Made by a program: the position numbers and the translations under genes. Source: Alkalicoccus luteus (lineage in GTDB: Bacteria; Bacillota; Bacilli; Bacillales; Salisediminibacteriaceae). Taken from it: a stretch of 64,000 nt of DNA. The notes under the pieces are model-generated. The model made no database searches and was not told the origin of the DNA. It saw only the letters and a program-made list of their open reading frames with translations. The stretch's first letter is position 1, and each line of letters starts with the position of its first letter. The stretch lies in assembly GCA_052061695.1 (NCBI GenBank), contig JBPZEY010000006.1; one strand, written 5' to 3'. This document shows positions 8,824-16,879 of the stretch, in pieces.

Positions 8824-9345
8824 ATGATGATGCTCAGTTTTATCAATTTGCTGTTTGAATCTCCGCTCCTGCTGTTCTTCATTCTCGCTGCTATCTTCAG
8901 CTTCATTCAGTCCAGGTCCGGACAGAAGCAGGAGGAGAATTCGCAGCCGCGTGTTCCTGAACAAAGGCAGGAGCAGTCGGACAGGGAAGCTTCTGAAAAG
9001 GAGTTTGACTGGCGGGATATCCTGTTTGAAACAGAAGAAAAACAGGAAGAGAAGCAGCCGCAGAGGCAGGAGAAGGCACAAACAGATTCACCGGCTCAAA
9101 CGGAAATGGAAAAGCATTATGAGCAGCTTCGCAAAAAACAGAGGCAGGCAGAAAAATCGGCCTCGAAGCTGCAGAAGTCTCCAATCGTCAAGAAGGATAT
9201 TACTGCTACCGCAGAGCAGAAGGTTACGATTGATTTCAACAATATGACGAAACAGGATGTTGTGAAAGGGATCGTCTGGGCGGAAGTTCTCGGCAAGCCA
9301 AAAGCTGCCGCTGGACGTAATCGTAACAGACGCATGACCCGGTAA
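8824..9345 (+). CDS. Membrane-anchored charged protein in the YqfB position
   Basis: A short protein (about 173 residues) with one N-terminal membrane segment (LLFESPLLLFFILAAIFSF) followed by a long hydrophilic region rich in Gln, Glu, Lys and Arg that is probably disordered or coiled coil. It ends in a basic tail (GRNRNRRMTR). It follows floA where B. subtilis has yqfB, but I cannot assert homology. Three consecutive ATGs at 8824-8832 follow GGGAGGA; the frame also opens at 8806, overlapping the floA stop. A role with FloA/NfeD is inferred from position only. Confidence 0.75.
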   Translation: MMMLSFINLLFESPLLLFFILAAIFSFIQSRSGQKQEENSQPRVPEQRQEQSDREASEKEFDWRDILFETEEKQEEKQPQRQEKAQTDSPAQTEMEKHYEQLRKKQRQAEKSASKLQKSPIVKKDITATAEQKVTIDFNNMTKQDVVKGIVWAEVLGKPKAAAGRNRNRRMTR

Positions 9346-9354
9346 TAGCACAAA

Positions 9355-9402
9355 AGGGCTGTTCCTCCAGGCATAATTGCACTGGGTGGGGCAGCCCTTT
9401 TT
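9355..9402 (+). terminator. Terminator after the floA operon
   Basis: AGGGCTG at 9355-9361 pairs with CAGCCCT, extended by G-U pairs, and is followed by TTTTT. It ends the nfeD-floA operon. The yqfC and yqfD genes expected next in Bacillus are absent. Confidence 0.75.
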
Positions 9403-9511
9403 CCTCCTTTAACGTGTGACGAAACCTTAACGCATCCAGCGCACTAAGGGGCCGACTGCGGAATAGCTTCAATCCCTCAAGCATCGACTGCCAGAAAACG
9501 GACATATTATG

Positions 9512-9540
9512 TTGGCAGCAGGTTACAGTAGTGGTAAAGT
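9512..9540 (+). promoter_or_regulatory. Probable sigma-A promoter for the phoH operon
   Basis: TTGGCA at 9512-9517 and TAAAGT at 9535-9540 are 17 bases apart, about 50 bases before the phoH start. It would drive phoH-pgpH-ybeY-dgkA-cdd-era-recO. Confidence 0.55.
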
Positions 9541-9591
9541 GAAATCAGGCGCAGCGTCACGTGCCAAACACAGTATGCAGCAGGGAGACTG

Positions 9592-10560
9592 ATGACATAT
9601 ATGAACCGTACAATTGCGATACCAGCGCAGGACGCAAATGAAGTCCAGGCGCTTTTTGGACCAAATGATAAACACCTGGAAAGACTTGAAGATGCATTTC
9701 GAGCAGAGCTTGTCACGCGGGGGCAGGAGATTTCTGTTGATACGAGCGAAGCAAACGCAGACAAGATCGAAAAGATCCTGTTGACGCTGCTTCAGCTGAT
9801 CCGCCGTGGAATTCGAATCACCGAACGGGACGTCGTGTATGCGGCCCAGCTGTCAGAAAAAGACCTGCTGGGAGAGATGCTCGATCTTTATAATGATCAA
9901 ATCACGGTGACAGCTAAAGGAAAGCCGATTCTTGCTAAAACACTTGGCCAGCGCCACTACGTGTCTGCTATCAGAAAAAACGATATTGTTTTTGGTATCG
10001 GTCCGGCCGGTACAGGGAAGACCTATCTAGCTGTGGTGCTTGCTGTCCATGCCTTAAAAGAAGGGCAGGTTAAAAAAATTGTACTGACGAGGCCGGCTGT
10101 GGAGGCCGGAGAAAGCCTCGGTTTTTTACCTGGCGATTTAAAGGAAAAGGTGGATCCGTACCTGCGGCCGCTTTACGACGCGCTGCATGATCTGTTTGGC
10201 ACGGAGCATACGGCCCGCCTCTTGGAACGCGGTACAATTGAGATAGCACCTCTTGCTTATATGAGAGGCCGGACGCTCGATGATGCATTTGTTATTTTGG
10301 ACGAAGCTCAGAATACAACAAAAGAGCAGATGAAAATGTTTTTAACAAGACTTGGTTTCGGCTCGAAAATGGTTGTAACCGGTGATCTTACACAGATTGA
10401 CCTGCCGAAAGGAAAATTATCCGGGCTGAAGGAATCTCTGCGGATTTTAACGCGCGTTAAAGGACTTTCCTTTATCTATTTACAGCCTGCAGACGTAGTC
10501 CGCCATTCCCTTGTTCAGCGGATGATTGAAGCATATGACGATGATGAGGACCGCGGATAA
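9592..10560 (+). CDS. phoH: PhoH family P-loop ATPase
   Basis: PhoH-like protein (322 residues), a cytosolic ATPase of the superfamily 1 helicase fold implicated in RNA metabolism together with YbeY. Walker A is GPAGTGKT at residues 137-144 and Walker B is FVILDEAQNTT. An N-terminal KH-like region precedes the ATPase core. The ATG at 9592 follows CAGGGAGA. In B. subtilis yqfC and yqfD precede this gene; here they are missing. pgpH follows 24 bases later and ybeY after that. Confidence 0.95.
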   Translation: MTYMNRTIAIPAQDANEVQALFGPNDKHLERLEDAFRAELVTRGQEISVDTSEANADKIEKILLTLLQLIRRGIRITERDVVYAAQLSEKDLLGEMLDLYNDQITVTAKGKPILAKTLGQRHYVSAIRKNDIVFGIGPAGTGKTYLAVVLAVHALKEGQVKKIVLTRPAVEAGESLGFLPGDLKEKVDPYLRPLYDALHDLFGTEHTARLLERGTIEIAPLAYMRGRTLDDAFVILDEAQNTTKEQMKMFLTRLGFGSKMVVTGDLTQIDLPKGKLSGLKESLRILTRVKGLSFIYLQPADVVRHSLVQRMIEAYDDDEDRG

Positions 10561-10584
10561 GACCGGCAAAACAGGAGGAAAGAC

Positions 10585-12774
10585 ATGATGGGACGATCAT
10601 CTATTGAGCAGCATCCAATCTGGAATAAACTAAAGCGGCACCGATACATCCGTTTTGCATTGTTTGTGCTGCTCGGATTGATCCTGTATGTCATGCTGGT
10701 ACCAAATGTGTTAACCGAGGATTTCGATCTTGAGCCCGGAAGTGTCTCCGGTCAGGATGTGCGGTCTCCGGTGACAATTGAGAACAAAGAAGAAACGGAG
10801 CGGCTGCAGCAGGAAGCTGCGGACAGCGTTGAGCCGGTATATTCGTTGAAGCCGAGATACGCCGATAACCAAATGGAGCGGGTTCAGGATGTTTTTCAAT
10901 CTGTTCGGCTGGTGCAGCTCGAAGTACGTGGGCAGGCAGGAGAATTAAGCAGTCCTGGAGATGAAGAAGGTGGAACTGAAGAGCAGGAAGTCTGGACGAT
11001 GGACGAACAGACAGTTGAGCTGAGAGATCGCCTTTCGCCTGAAATAGAAGAACAGATGAGCGACGGCTCCCTGGTTACGCTGCTGGAATCAGATGCAGAA
11101 GAGCTCCAGACTGCTGAAGAAGCTACCACGAGTGCAGTATTTGATGTTATGACGGATGAAGTAGCACTTGATGAAGTGAACGAGGCGCGGGATCGGGCAG
11201 AACAAAGAGTCAGGGCTGCCGCACTTCGCGCTGAACTGTCTGATGCGCTCGCGGAATTATCGAGAAGCGGCATCACTGCAAACTATATGATCGATGAGGA
11301 TGCGACAGCTGAAGCCAGAAATTCAGCAGAAGATCTTGTTGAACCTGTTCTGATTCGTGAAGGCCAGCTTCTCGCAGAAGAGGGACAAGTGATCACTGCG
11401 GAAATATATGAACAGATGGCGCTTGCAGGTCTGACGGAAGAAACCTCAGACCTGCCCCCTCTAGCTGGTCTTGGTCTGGTTATTTTCTTCCTTGTTTGGA
11501 TGTTGGCCATTTACCTGCGGGAGGCGAGAACTCCACTGCGCGAGAACAATACGCTCTTACTGCTTTTTCTACTGCTCACAATGGTCACCCTTGCCGTTAT
11601 GAAAAGTGTCAGTCTGCTTCAGCCGCTGGAAATAACCGGATTACCCTATCTTGTGCCGGCTGCGTTAGGAACGATTCTTACAGCGGTACTGATTCAGGCA
11701 CGCGTTGCCGTGTTTATGAGTTTTTTTCTGGCGGTAGCAACTTCTATTATGTTCAATCAAAATACGACGCAGACGTTTGAATTCGGCGTTGGACTGTTTG
11801 TCTTTTTCAGCTCTCTTTCAGGCGTATTTTTTCTGGATAAGACTGCGCGAACGAAAAAACTGCTGAAAACAGGATCGTGGATTGCGCTTGTTAACACTGG
11901 TGTGGTCATCAGTATACTGCTCATTAAAAATCAGCCTTTTGTATGGAGCGAATATGCGCTTTACGCAGCTGCAGCAGCTCTTGGAGGCTATGTGGCAGTC
12001 GTACTGGCCGCTGGACTGCTTCCATTTTTTGAAACAGGATTTGGGGTTTTGACCCCTGCAAAGCTGATTGAACTGTCAAATCCGAATAACGCTTTGCTTC
12101 GGAAAATTCTGCTTGAAACGCCGGGAACCTACCACCACAGTGTAGTAGTTGCCAATTTAGCCGAAAGTGCCTGTGAATCGATTGGAGCAGACGGTCTGCT
12201 TGCGAGAGTCGGCGCTTATTATCATGACCTCGGCAAAACGAAACGGCCGCAGTTTTTTATTGAAAATCAAATGAGAATTGCCAATCCTCATGACAAGCTT
12301 CCACCGGAGAAAAGTGCGGAAATTATCATTGCCCACCCTTATGACGGAGCTGCTATGCTTCGTGAAGAGAGGCTCCCAAAAGAAATTATTGATATTGCGG
12401 AACAGCATCACGGAACCACGCTTTTAAAGTATTTCTACGTGAAGGCGAAAGAAAAAGACGGCAGTGTGACGGAGTCCTCGTACCGGTATCCGGGACCAAA
12501 GGCAGCCTCAAAAGAAAGTGCCATTGTCGGTATAGCTGACAGTGTGGAAGCTGCGGTACGCTCGATGCAGGCGCCGACGTACGAAAAGATGGAGGGGCTG
12601 GTGCGTGCGATTATTAAAGACCGGCTCAACGATGGACAGTTTGATGACTGCGATTTAACGCTTAAGGAGCTGCATGCCGTTCACGCATCGATATGTGAAA
12701 CGCTAAAAGGAACGTTCCATTCGCGGATCGACTATCCTGATGAGAAGGAGCTTAAAAAGACAGGAGGGGATTAA
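10585..12774 (+). CDS. pgpH: Cyclic-di-AMP phosphodiesterase PgpH
   Basis: Membrane-bound 7TMR-HD protein (729 residues) that hydrolyses the second messenger c-di-AMP. It has one N-terminal membrane helix (about 20-42), a large extracellular 7TMR-HDED domain (about 45-290), seven membrane helices (about 295-500) and a cytosolic HD domain with GTYHHSVVVANLAE and YYHDLGKTK. The ectodomain is unusually rich in Glu and Asp, as expected for exposure to high salt. AGGAGG lies 6 bases before the ATG. c-di-AMP controls potassium and osmolyte transport in this group. Confidence 0.96.
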   Translation: MMGRSSIEQHPIWNKLKRHRYIRFALFVLLGLILYVMLVPNVLTEDFDLEPGSVSGQDVRSPVTIENKEETERLQQEAADSVEPVYSLKPRYADNQMERVQDVFQSVRLVQLEVRGQAGELSSPGDEEGGTEEQEVWTMDEQTVELRDRLSPEIEEQMSDGSLVTLLESDAEELQTAEEATTSAVFDVMTDEVALDEVNEARDRAEQRVRAAALRAELSDALAELSRSGITANYMIDEDATAEARNSAEDLVEPVLIREGQLLAEEGQVITAEIYEQMALAGLTEETSDLPPLAGLGLVIFFLVWMLAIYLREARTPLRENNTLLLLFLLLTMVTLAVMKSVSLLQPLEITGLPYLVPAALGTILTAVLIQARVAVFMSFFLAVATSIMFNQNTTQTFEFGVGLFVFFSSLSGVFFLDKTARTKKLLKTGSWIALVNTGVVISILLIKNQPFVWSEYALYAAAAALGGYVAVVLAAGLLPFFETGFGVLTPAKLIELSNPNNALLRKILLETPGTYHHSVVVANLAESACESIGADGLLARVGAYYHDLGKTKRPQFFIENQMRIANPHDKLPPEKSAEIIIAHPYDGAAMLREERLPKEIIDIAEQHHGTTLLKYFYVKAKEKDGSVTESSYRYPGPKAASKESAIVGIADSVEAAVRSMQAPTYEKMEGLVRAIIKDRLNDGQFDDCDLTLKELHAVHASICETLKGTFHSRIDYPDEKELKKTGGD

Positions 12775-12776
12775 GC

Positions 12777-13238
12777 ATGAGCTGGACCATCGATATCTAT
12801 GATGAAACGAATAAATTGAATGACGAATTGCTAAAGACGCTTGAAAATGTATTGGAAACAGCATGCAGCAGTGAAAATGTTCCAGAGGAAGCAGAGCTGT
12901 CGGTGACATTTACCGGAGACGACCAAATTCGAAAGCTGAATCGGGAGTTCCGCGATAAAGATACCGCCACAGACGTTCTATCTTTTCCAATGGAAGAGGA
13001 AGAGGCATTTTTTCCGGAAGATATGCCGCTGATGCTTGGCGATATCATTATATCGGTAGACACAGCCGTTCGTCAGGCAGAGGAATATGGACACAGCCTG
13101 GAGAGAGAAATTTGCTTCCTCGCCGTTCACGGCTTTCTGCACCTGAATGGCTATGTTCACGATACAGAGCAAGCAGAGCAGCAGATGATCGACAAGCAAA
13201 AGGATATTCTCCATCAGCATGGCATCCAAAAACAATAG
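12777..13238 (+). CDS. ybeY: Endoribonuclease YbeY
   Basis: Zinc-dependent single-strand endoribonuclease (153 residues) needed for 16S rRNA 3' end maturation and ribosome quality control. The metal-binding H-x3-H-x5-H motif is H118, H122 and H128 in HGFLHLNGYVHD. It starts 2 bases after the pgpH stop and its end overlaps dgkA by 20 bases. Neighbours phoH and era are its usual functional partners. Confidence 0.96.
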   Translation: MSWTIDIYDETNKLNDELLKTLENVLETACSSENVPEEAELSVTFTGDDQIRKLNREFRDKDTATDVLSFPMEEEEAFFPEDMPLMLGDIIISVDTAVRQAEEYGHSLEREICFLAVHGFLHLNGYVHDTEQAEQQMIDKQKDILHQHGIQKQ

Positions 13239-13614
13239 TCCATTTATTTCTCTCAACAGGCTTAAGCAGAGCTTCCGGTACGCTGCAGCCGGGATCCGCT
13301 ATACGTGGCGTCACGAACAGAATTTCCGGATACACACTACGGCAGCGGTGCTCGTTTTCATCGCGGCCCAGCTGCTCAGCGTTCCTCTGCTTGAGCAGGC
13401 GGTTTTAGCCGCTGCGATTGGAGCCGTGCTCTGTCTTGAGCTGCTTAATACATCGATTGAACACATCACCGATTTAATTGTTCAGACATATGACGAACGA
13501 GCTAAAATTATAAAAGATACAGCAGCCGGAGCAGTACTCGTATTTTCCTGTACTGCTGCGCTGATCGGATGTTTGATTTTCATACCAAAAATAGCAGAAC
13601 TTGTTTTGCAGTGA
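13219..13614 (+). CDS. dgkA: Undecaprenol kinase / diacylglycerol kinase family
   Basis: Small integral membrane kinase (131 residues) with three membrane helices. The family motif ELLNTSIEHITD (about residues 74-85) supplies the catalytic Glu and the metal-binding Asn/Glu. In Bacillus the enzyme phosphorylates undecaprenol, recycling the lipid carrier for cell-wall synthesis. It overlaps the end of ybeY by 20 bases and is followed by cdd after 10 bases. Confidence 0.94.
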   Translation: MASKNNSPFISLNRLKQSFRYAAAGIRYTWRHEQNFRIHTTAAVLVFIAAQLLSVPLLEQAVLAAAIGAVLCLELLNTSIEHITDLIVQTYDERAKIIKDTAAGAVLVFSCTAALIGCLIFIPKIAELVLQ

Positions 13615-13624
13615 GGTGGTTACT

Positions 13625-14026
13625 ATGAGTAAAGAAATGTTAATGAATCAAGCAGTTGAAGCGATGGATCGGGCCTATGTTCCGTACTCCAAATTTCCGG
13701 TAGGGGCAGCCCTGCAGACCGCTCAAGGAATTGTTTATACAGGATGTAATATTGAAAATGCCGCATATAGCATGTGTAACTGCGGTGAGCGGACAGCGAT
13801 CTTTAAAGCGGTTTCGGAGGGGGAGCGCGACTTTCAGGCGATTGCAGTAGCAGCGAATACCGAAGGGCCCGTTTCGCCGTGCGGTGCATGCAGGCAGGTC
13901 ATGGCAGAATTGCTGCAGCCGGAAACAGCGGTTTATTTAACAAATACAAAGGGAGATGTGCAGGAAACAACCGTTGCAGACCTGCTGCCCGGAGCTTTTT
14001 CAAAGGATGATTTACATGGAAAATAA
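13625..14026 (+). CDS. cdd: Cytidine deaminase
   Basis: Zinc hydrolase (133 residues) that deaminates cytidine and deoxycytidine in pyrimidine salvage. Zinc ligands are C53, C86 and C89 (PCGAC), with catalytic E55. The motif reads CNCGER where most relatives have CNCAER, a Gly just before the catalytic Glu. The frame opens at 13601, but GAGGTGG directly before the ATG at 13625 fixes the start. Its last 11 bases overlap era. Confidence 0.95.
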   Translation: MSKEMLMNQAVEAMDRAYVPYSKFPVGAALQTAQGIVYTGCNIENAAYSMCNCGERTAIFKAVSEGERDFQAIAVAANTEGPVSPCGACRQVMAELLQPETAVYLTNTKGDVQETTVADLLPGAFSKDDLHGK

Positions 14027-14924
14027 CGACTATAAGTCTGGTTTTGCCGCCTTAATTGGCAGACCAAACGTGGGGAAATCGACCCTGTTAAATCAGCTTC
14101 TCGGCCAAAAAGTCGCGATCATGAGCGACAAACCGCAAACGACAAGGAACCGGATCCAAGGTGTCTATTCGGAAGAACGGGGACAAATTGTCTTCATAGA
14201 TACGCCAGGGATTCACAAACCGAAGCACCGTCTCGGAGATTTTATGTCAAAAACCGCTGTAACAACGCTTCGAGAGGTGGACATCATTCTGTTTCTTGTA
14301 GACGCAGAGGCTGGCATGGGAAAAGGCGATGAATTTATCATGGACCGCCTCGCAGGTGTAGAAACTCCGGTTTATCTTGTTATCAATAAAATAGATCTGG
14401 TTCATCCTGACAAGCTGCTTCCGCTTATCGAATCATATATGAAAAAGCACGCGTTCACCGAAGTGATTCCGGTATCCGCGAAAGACGGAAACAATGTAGA
14501 TGCTCTAGTGACTCAGGTGTTCGAGCGTCTCGAAGCGGGACCGCAGTTTTATCCTGAAGACCAGGTCACGGATCACCCGGAGCGGTTTCTAATGTCTGAG
14601 ATGATCCGTGAAAAGGTGCTTCATTTAACACACGAAGAAATCCCCCACTCAGTAGCAGTGGAAATCGAACAAATAAAAAAACGGGAGACGAGTGACACGA
14701 TTTATGTGGGGGCAGTGGTTGTAGTCGAACGGAGTTCCCAAAAAGGAATCATTATCGGCAAGCAGGGACGGATGCTCAAGGAAATCGGCAAGCTCGCCCG
14801 TCAGGATATTGAAACAATGCTCGGCTCGAAAATTTTTCTTGAGCTTTGGGTCAAAGTAGAGGAAGACTGGCGCAATAAGCCAAAGCAGCTGCGCGGATTC
14901 GGCTATGATCAGGATGAATACTGA
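14016..14924 (+). CDS. era: GTPase Era
   Basis: GTPase of 302 residues that binds 16S rRNA and assists 30S maturation. The G1 motif GRPNVGKS is at residues 15-22, switch motif MSDKPQTTRN and G3 DTPG follow, NKID is G4, and a C-terminal KH domain includes GKQGRMLKEIG. The frame is open from 13956, but the ATG at 14016 matches the family N-terminus (MENNDYKSGFAAL) and has AAAGGA 9 bases upstream. The yqzL gene found after era in B. subtilis is absent here. Confidence 0.96.
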   Translation: MENNDYKSGFAALIGRPNVGKSTLLNQLLGQKVAIMSDKPQTTRNRIQGVYSEERGQIVFIDTPGIHKPKHRLGDFMSKTAVTTLREVDIILFLVDAEAGMGKGDEFIMDRLAGVETPVYLVINKIDLVHPDKLLPLIESYMKKHAFTEVIPVSAKDGNNVDALVTQVFERLEAGPQFYPEDQVTDHPERFLMSEMIREKVLHLTHEEIPHSVAVEIEQIKKRETSDTIYVGAVVVVERSSQKGIIIGKQGRMLKEIGKLARQDIETMLGSKIFLELWVKVEEDWRNKPKQLRGFGYDQDEY

Positions 14925-14945
14925 CCGCTGAGGGAGGCAGTTTAC

Positions 14946-15722
14946 GTGCTTCATAAACTGGAAGGAATCGTGCTCCGGACAACAGATTACGGAGAAACCA
15001 ATAAAATTGTGACGGTATTTACCGAACAATCAGGTAAAGCTGCGCTGATGGCAAGAGGAGCTAAAAAAACGAAAAGCCGCTTCGCTCCCGCTGCCCAGCC
15101 GTTTATACAGGCTGTGTTTGTGTATTCAAAGGGAAGAGGGATGGGAAGCCTGTCGTCAGCAGACATTATTGATTCCCACCGTCATATCAGGAGCGATCTG
15201 ATTAAAACCGCTTATGCTTCGTACGCAGTGGAGCTGTTGGATAAACTGACGGAAGACAATCAAACGTATCCCGGTCTGTACGAGCTGCTGTATCATGTGC
15301 TGCAGCATATGAACGGGGAAGAAGATCCGGAGGTGCTGATCCGGCTCTTTGAAACGAAGATGCTCTACGTAACCGGCGCAGCGCCAACCCTTCACGCCTG
15401 CGTCAACTGTGGAACAGTTGACGAGCAGCTGCAGTTTTCTCTGGAGCATGCGGGGGTGCTATGCAGAGACTGTATTCATCTGCGCCGCTACACTCTTCCA
15501 GTAGGACCGGCAGCTGTCAGACTGATGCGTCTGTTTCAACAGATCAGTCCCTCGCGAATCGGGAAAACATCCGTAAAGCCTGAAACGAAAAAACAGCTGA
15601 AGGTGCTCCTCGATGCGTATTATGATGAGTATGTCGGCGTCTATGTCAAATCGAAACGCTTTTTGGAGCAGCTGGAAAAGATGGATGATATTTATGTTGA
15701 CAGAAACGATGATCTTTCGTAA
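14946..15722 (+). CDS. recO: DNA repair protein RecO
   Basis: Recombination mediator (258 residues) that helps RecF/RecR load RecA on SSB-coated DNA. An N-terminal OB fold (HKLEGIVLRTTDYGETNKIV) is followed by a helical domain with a Cys pair in ACVNCG and another in CRDC, consistent with a zinc site. The start is GTG at 14946 with GAGGGAGG upstream. A sigma-A promoter for glyQS lies inside the last codons. Confidence 0.95.
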   Translation: MLHKLEGIVLRTTDYGETNKIVTVFTEQSGKAALMARGAKKTKSRFAPAAQPFIQAVFVYSKGRGMGSLSSADIIDSHRHIRSDLIKTAYASYAVELLDKLTEDNQTYPGLYELLYHVLQHMNGEEDPEVLIRLFETKMLYVTGAAPTLHACVNCGTVDEQLQFSLEHAGVLCRDCIHLRRYTLPVGPAAVRLMRLFQQISPSRIGKTSVKPETKKQLKVLLDAYYDEYVGVYVKSKRFLEQLEKMDDIYVDRNDDLS

Positions 15723-15725
15723 GAT
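15697..15725 (+). promoter_or_regulatory. Sigma-A promoter for glyQS
   Basis: TTGACA at 15697-15702 and TAAGAT at 15720-15725 are 17 bases apart. The -35 and spacer lie within the end of recO. Transcription would begin near 15732, at the 5' end of the T-box leader. Confidence 0.75.
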
Positions 15726-15731
15726 TTAGAA

Positions 15732-15947
15732 ACGATACTGCGTAGAAGAAAAGTAGTAGCTGAGAGATACGTCCTACAGCGAATCCGGAACAGTGGAAGC
15801 CGGATGACACCCTCCTTAGTGAAGGCATTTCGGAGCAGGCTAGCTGAAAGAGGCGCTGAACCGGCGCAAATAGGGTGGAACCGCGGGAGACAACGACTCT
15901 CGTCCCTATATCCGTAACTGGTGCGGATATAGGGACGGGAGTTTTTT
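15732..15947 (+). promoter_or_regulatory. Glycine T-box leader of glyQS
   Basis: The T-box sequence AGGGTGGAACCGCG is at 15872-15885, just before a 19-bp terminator hairpin. The upstream stem I region carries AGTA..GAGA-type elements. The most likely specifier is GGC at 15824-15826, in GAAGGCATTTC, followed by A as usual, which reads glycine tRNA. Uncharged tRNA-Gly would stabilise the antiterminator and allow glyQS transcription. The T-box is certain; the exact specifier is an inference from position and the downstream gene. Confidence 0.9.
15896..15947 (+). terminator. T-box controlled terminator
   Basis: A 19-bp stem (15896-15914 with 15924-15942, one G-U pair) with a 9-base loop is followed by TTTTTT. 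It is the regulated terminator of the glycine T-box leader. Confidence 0.9.
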
Positions 15948-15994
15948 CGTTCCTGCACCGATACGAGAGCAGACTAACAAGGGGGAAATGCATG

Positions 15995-16879
15995 ATGAAT
16001 GTACAGGAAATGATTCTGACGCTGCAAAAATTCTGGGGAGAACAGAACTGTCTTCTGCTTCAGCCCTATGACGTGGAGAAAGGCGCAGGCACAATGAATC
16101 CAATGACGTTTCTAAAAAGCATCGGCCCTGAACCGTGGAACGTAGCCTATGTAGAACCGTCAAGAAGACCCGCAGATGGCAGGTACGGCCAAAATCCGAA
16201 CCGGCTCTATCAGCACCACCAGTTTCAGGTAATCATGAAACCTTCACCTGATAATATCCAGGAGCTTTATTTGGAAAGCCTGCGTCAGCTCGGGATTGAT
16301 CCGTTGAAGCACGATATCCGATTTGTAGAAGACAACTGGGAAGCACCGACGCTTGCGGCCTGGGGCCTCGGATGGGAAGTGTGGCTGGACGGGATGGAAA
16401 TTACGCAATTCACCTATTTTCAACAAGTAGGCGGTCTGGATGCAAGTCCGGTATCGGTTGAAATTACGTACGGTCTTGAACGGCTCGCTTCGTATATACA
16501 AGATAAAGAGAACGTGTATGACCTGGAGTGGGTGGATGGTTTTACTTACGGGGATGTATTCAGGCAAAACGAATATGAACAATCAAAATACGCATTTGAA
16601 ACTGCCGACCGAAGCATGCTGTTTGACTTGTTCAGCACGTACGAAAAAGAGGCTGCTTCCTGCTTGCGCGAAGAGCTTGTAATACCAGCTTACGATTATG
16701 TTTTGAAATGTTCACACGTCTTTAACCTGCTCGACGCCCAGGGAGCTATCTCTGTTACGGAGCGGGGCGGCTACATTACACGCGTTCGAAACCTGGCAAG
16801 AGAATGTGCGAAAACGTATTATGCTGCGAGAGAAACACTAGGATTTCCAATGTTGAAGGAGGAACTGAGCCATGAGTAA
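15995..16879 (+). CDS. glyQ: Glycyl-tRNA synthetase alpha subunit
   Basis: Catalytic subunit (294 residues) of the bacterial alpha2-beta2 glycyl-tRNA synthetase, which charges tRNA-Gly in the cytosol. Class II core motifs are seen in EPSRRPADGRYGQNPNRLYQHHQFQV. The open frame extends back to 15875 inside the T-box leader, but AAGGGGGA lies about 8 bases before the ATG at 15995, which gives the family start MNVQEMILTLQKFW; an ATG at 15992 is the alternative. It overlaps glyS by 8 bases. Confidence 0.96.
   Translation: MNVQEMILTLQKFWGEQNCLLLQPYDVEKGAGTMNPMTFLKSIGPEPWNVAYVEPSRRPADGRYGQNPNRLYQHHQFQVIMKPSPDNIQELYLESLRQLGIDPLKHDIRFVEDNWEAPTLAAWGLGWEVWLDGMEITQFTYFQQVGGLDASPVSVEITYGLERLASYIQDKENVYDLEWVDGFTYGDVFRQNEYEQSKYAFETADRSMLFDLFSTYEKEAASCLREELVIPAYDYVLKCSHVFNLLDAQGAISVTERGGYITRVRNLARECAKTYYAARETLGFPMLKEELSHE

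Noticed and set aside
15875..15994. Open frame extending GlyQ upstream by 40 codons
   Set aside because: It runs through the T-box sequence and the terminator hairpin; the ATG at 15995 has a good ribosome binding site and the family N-terminus.
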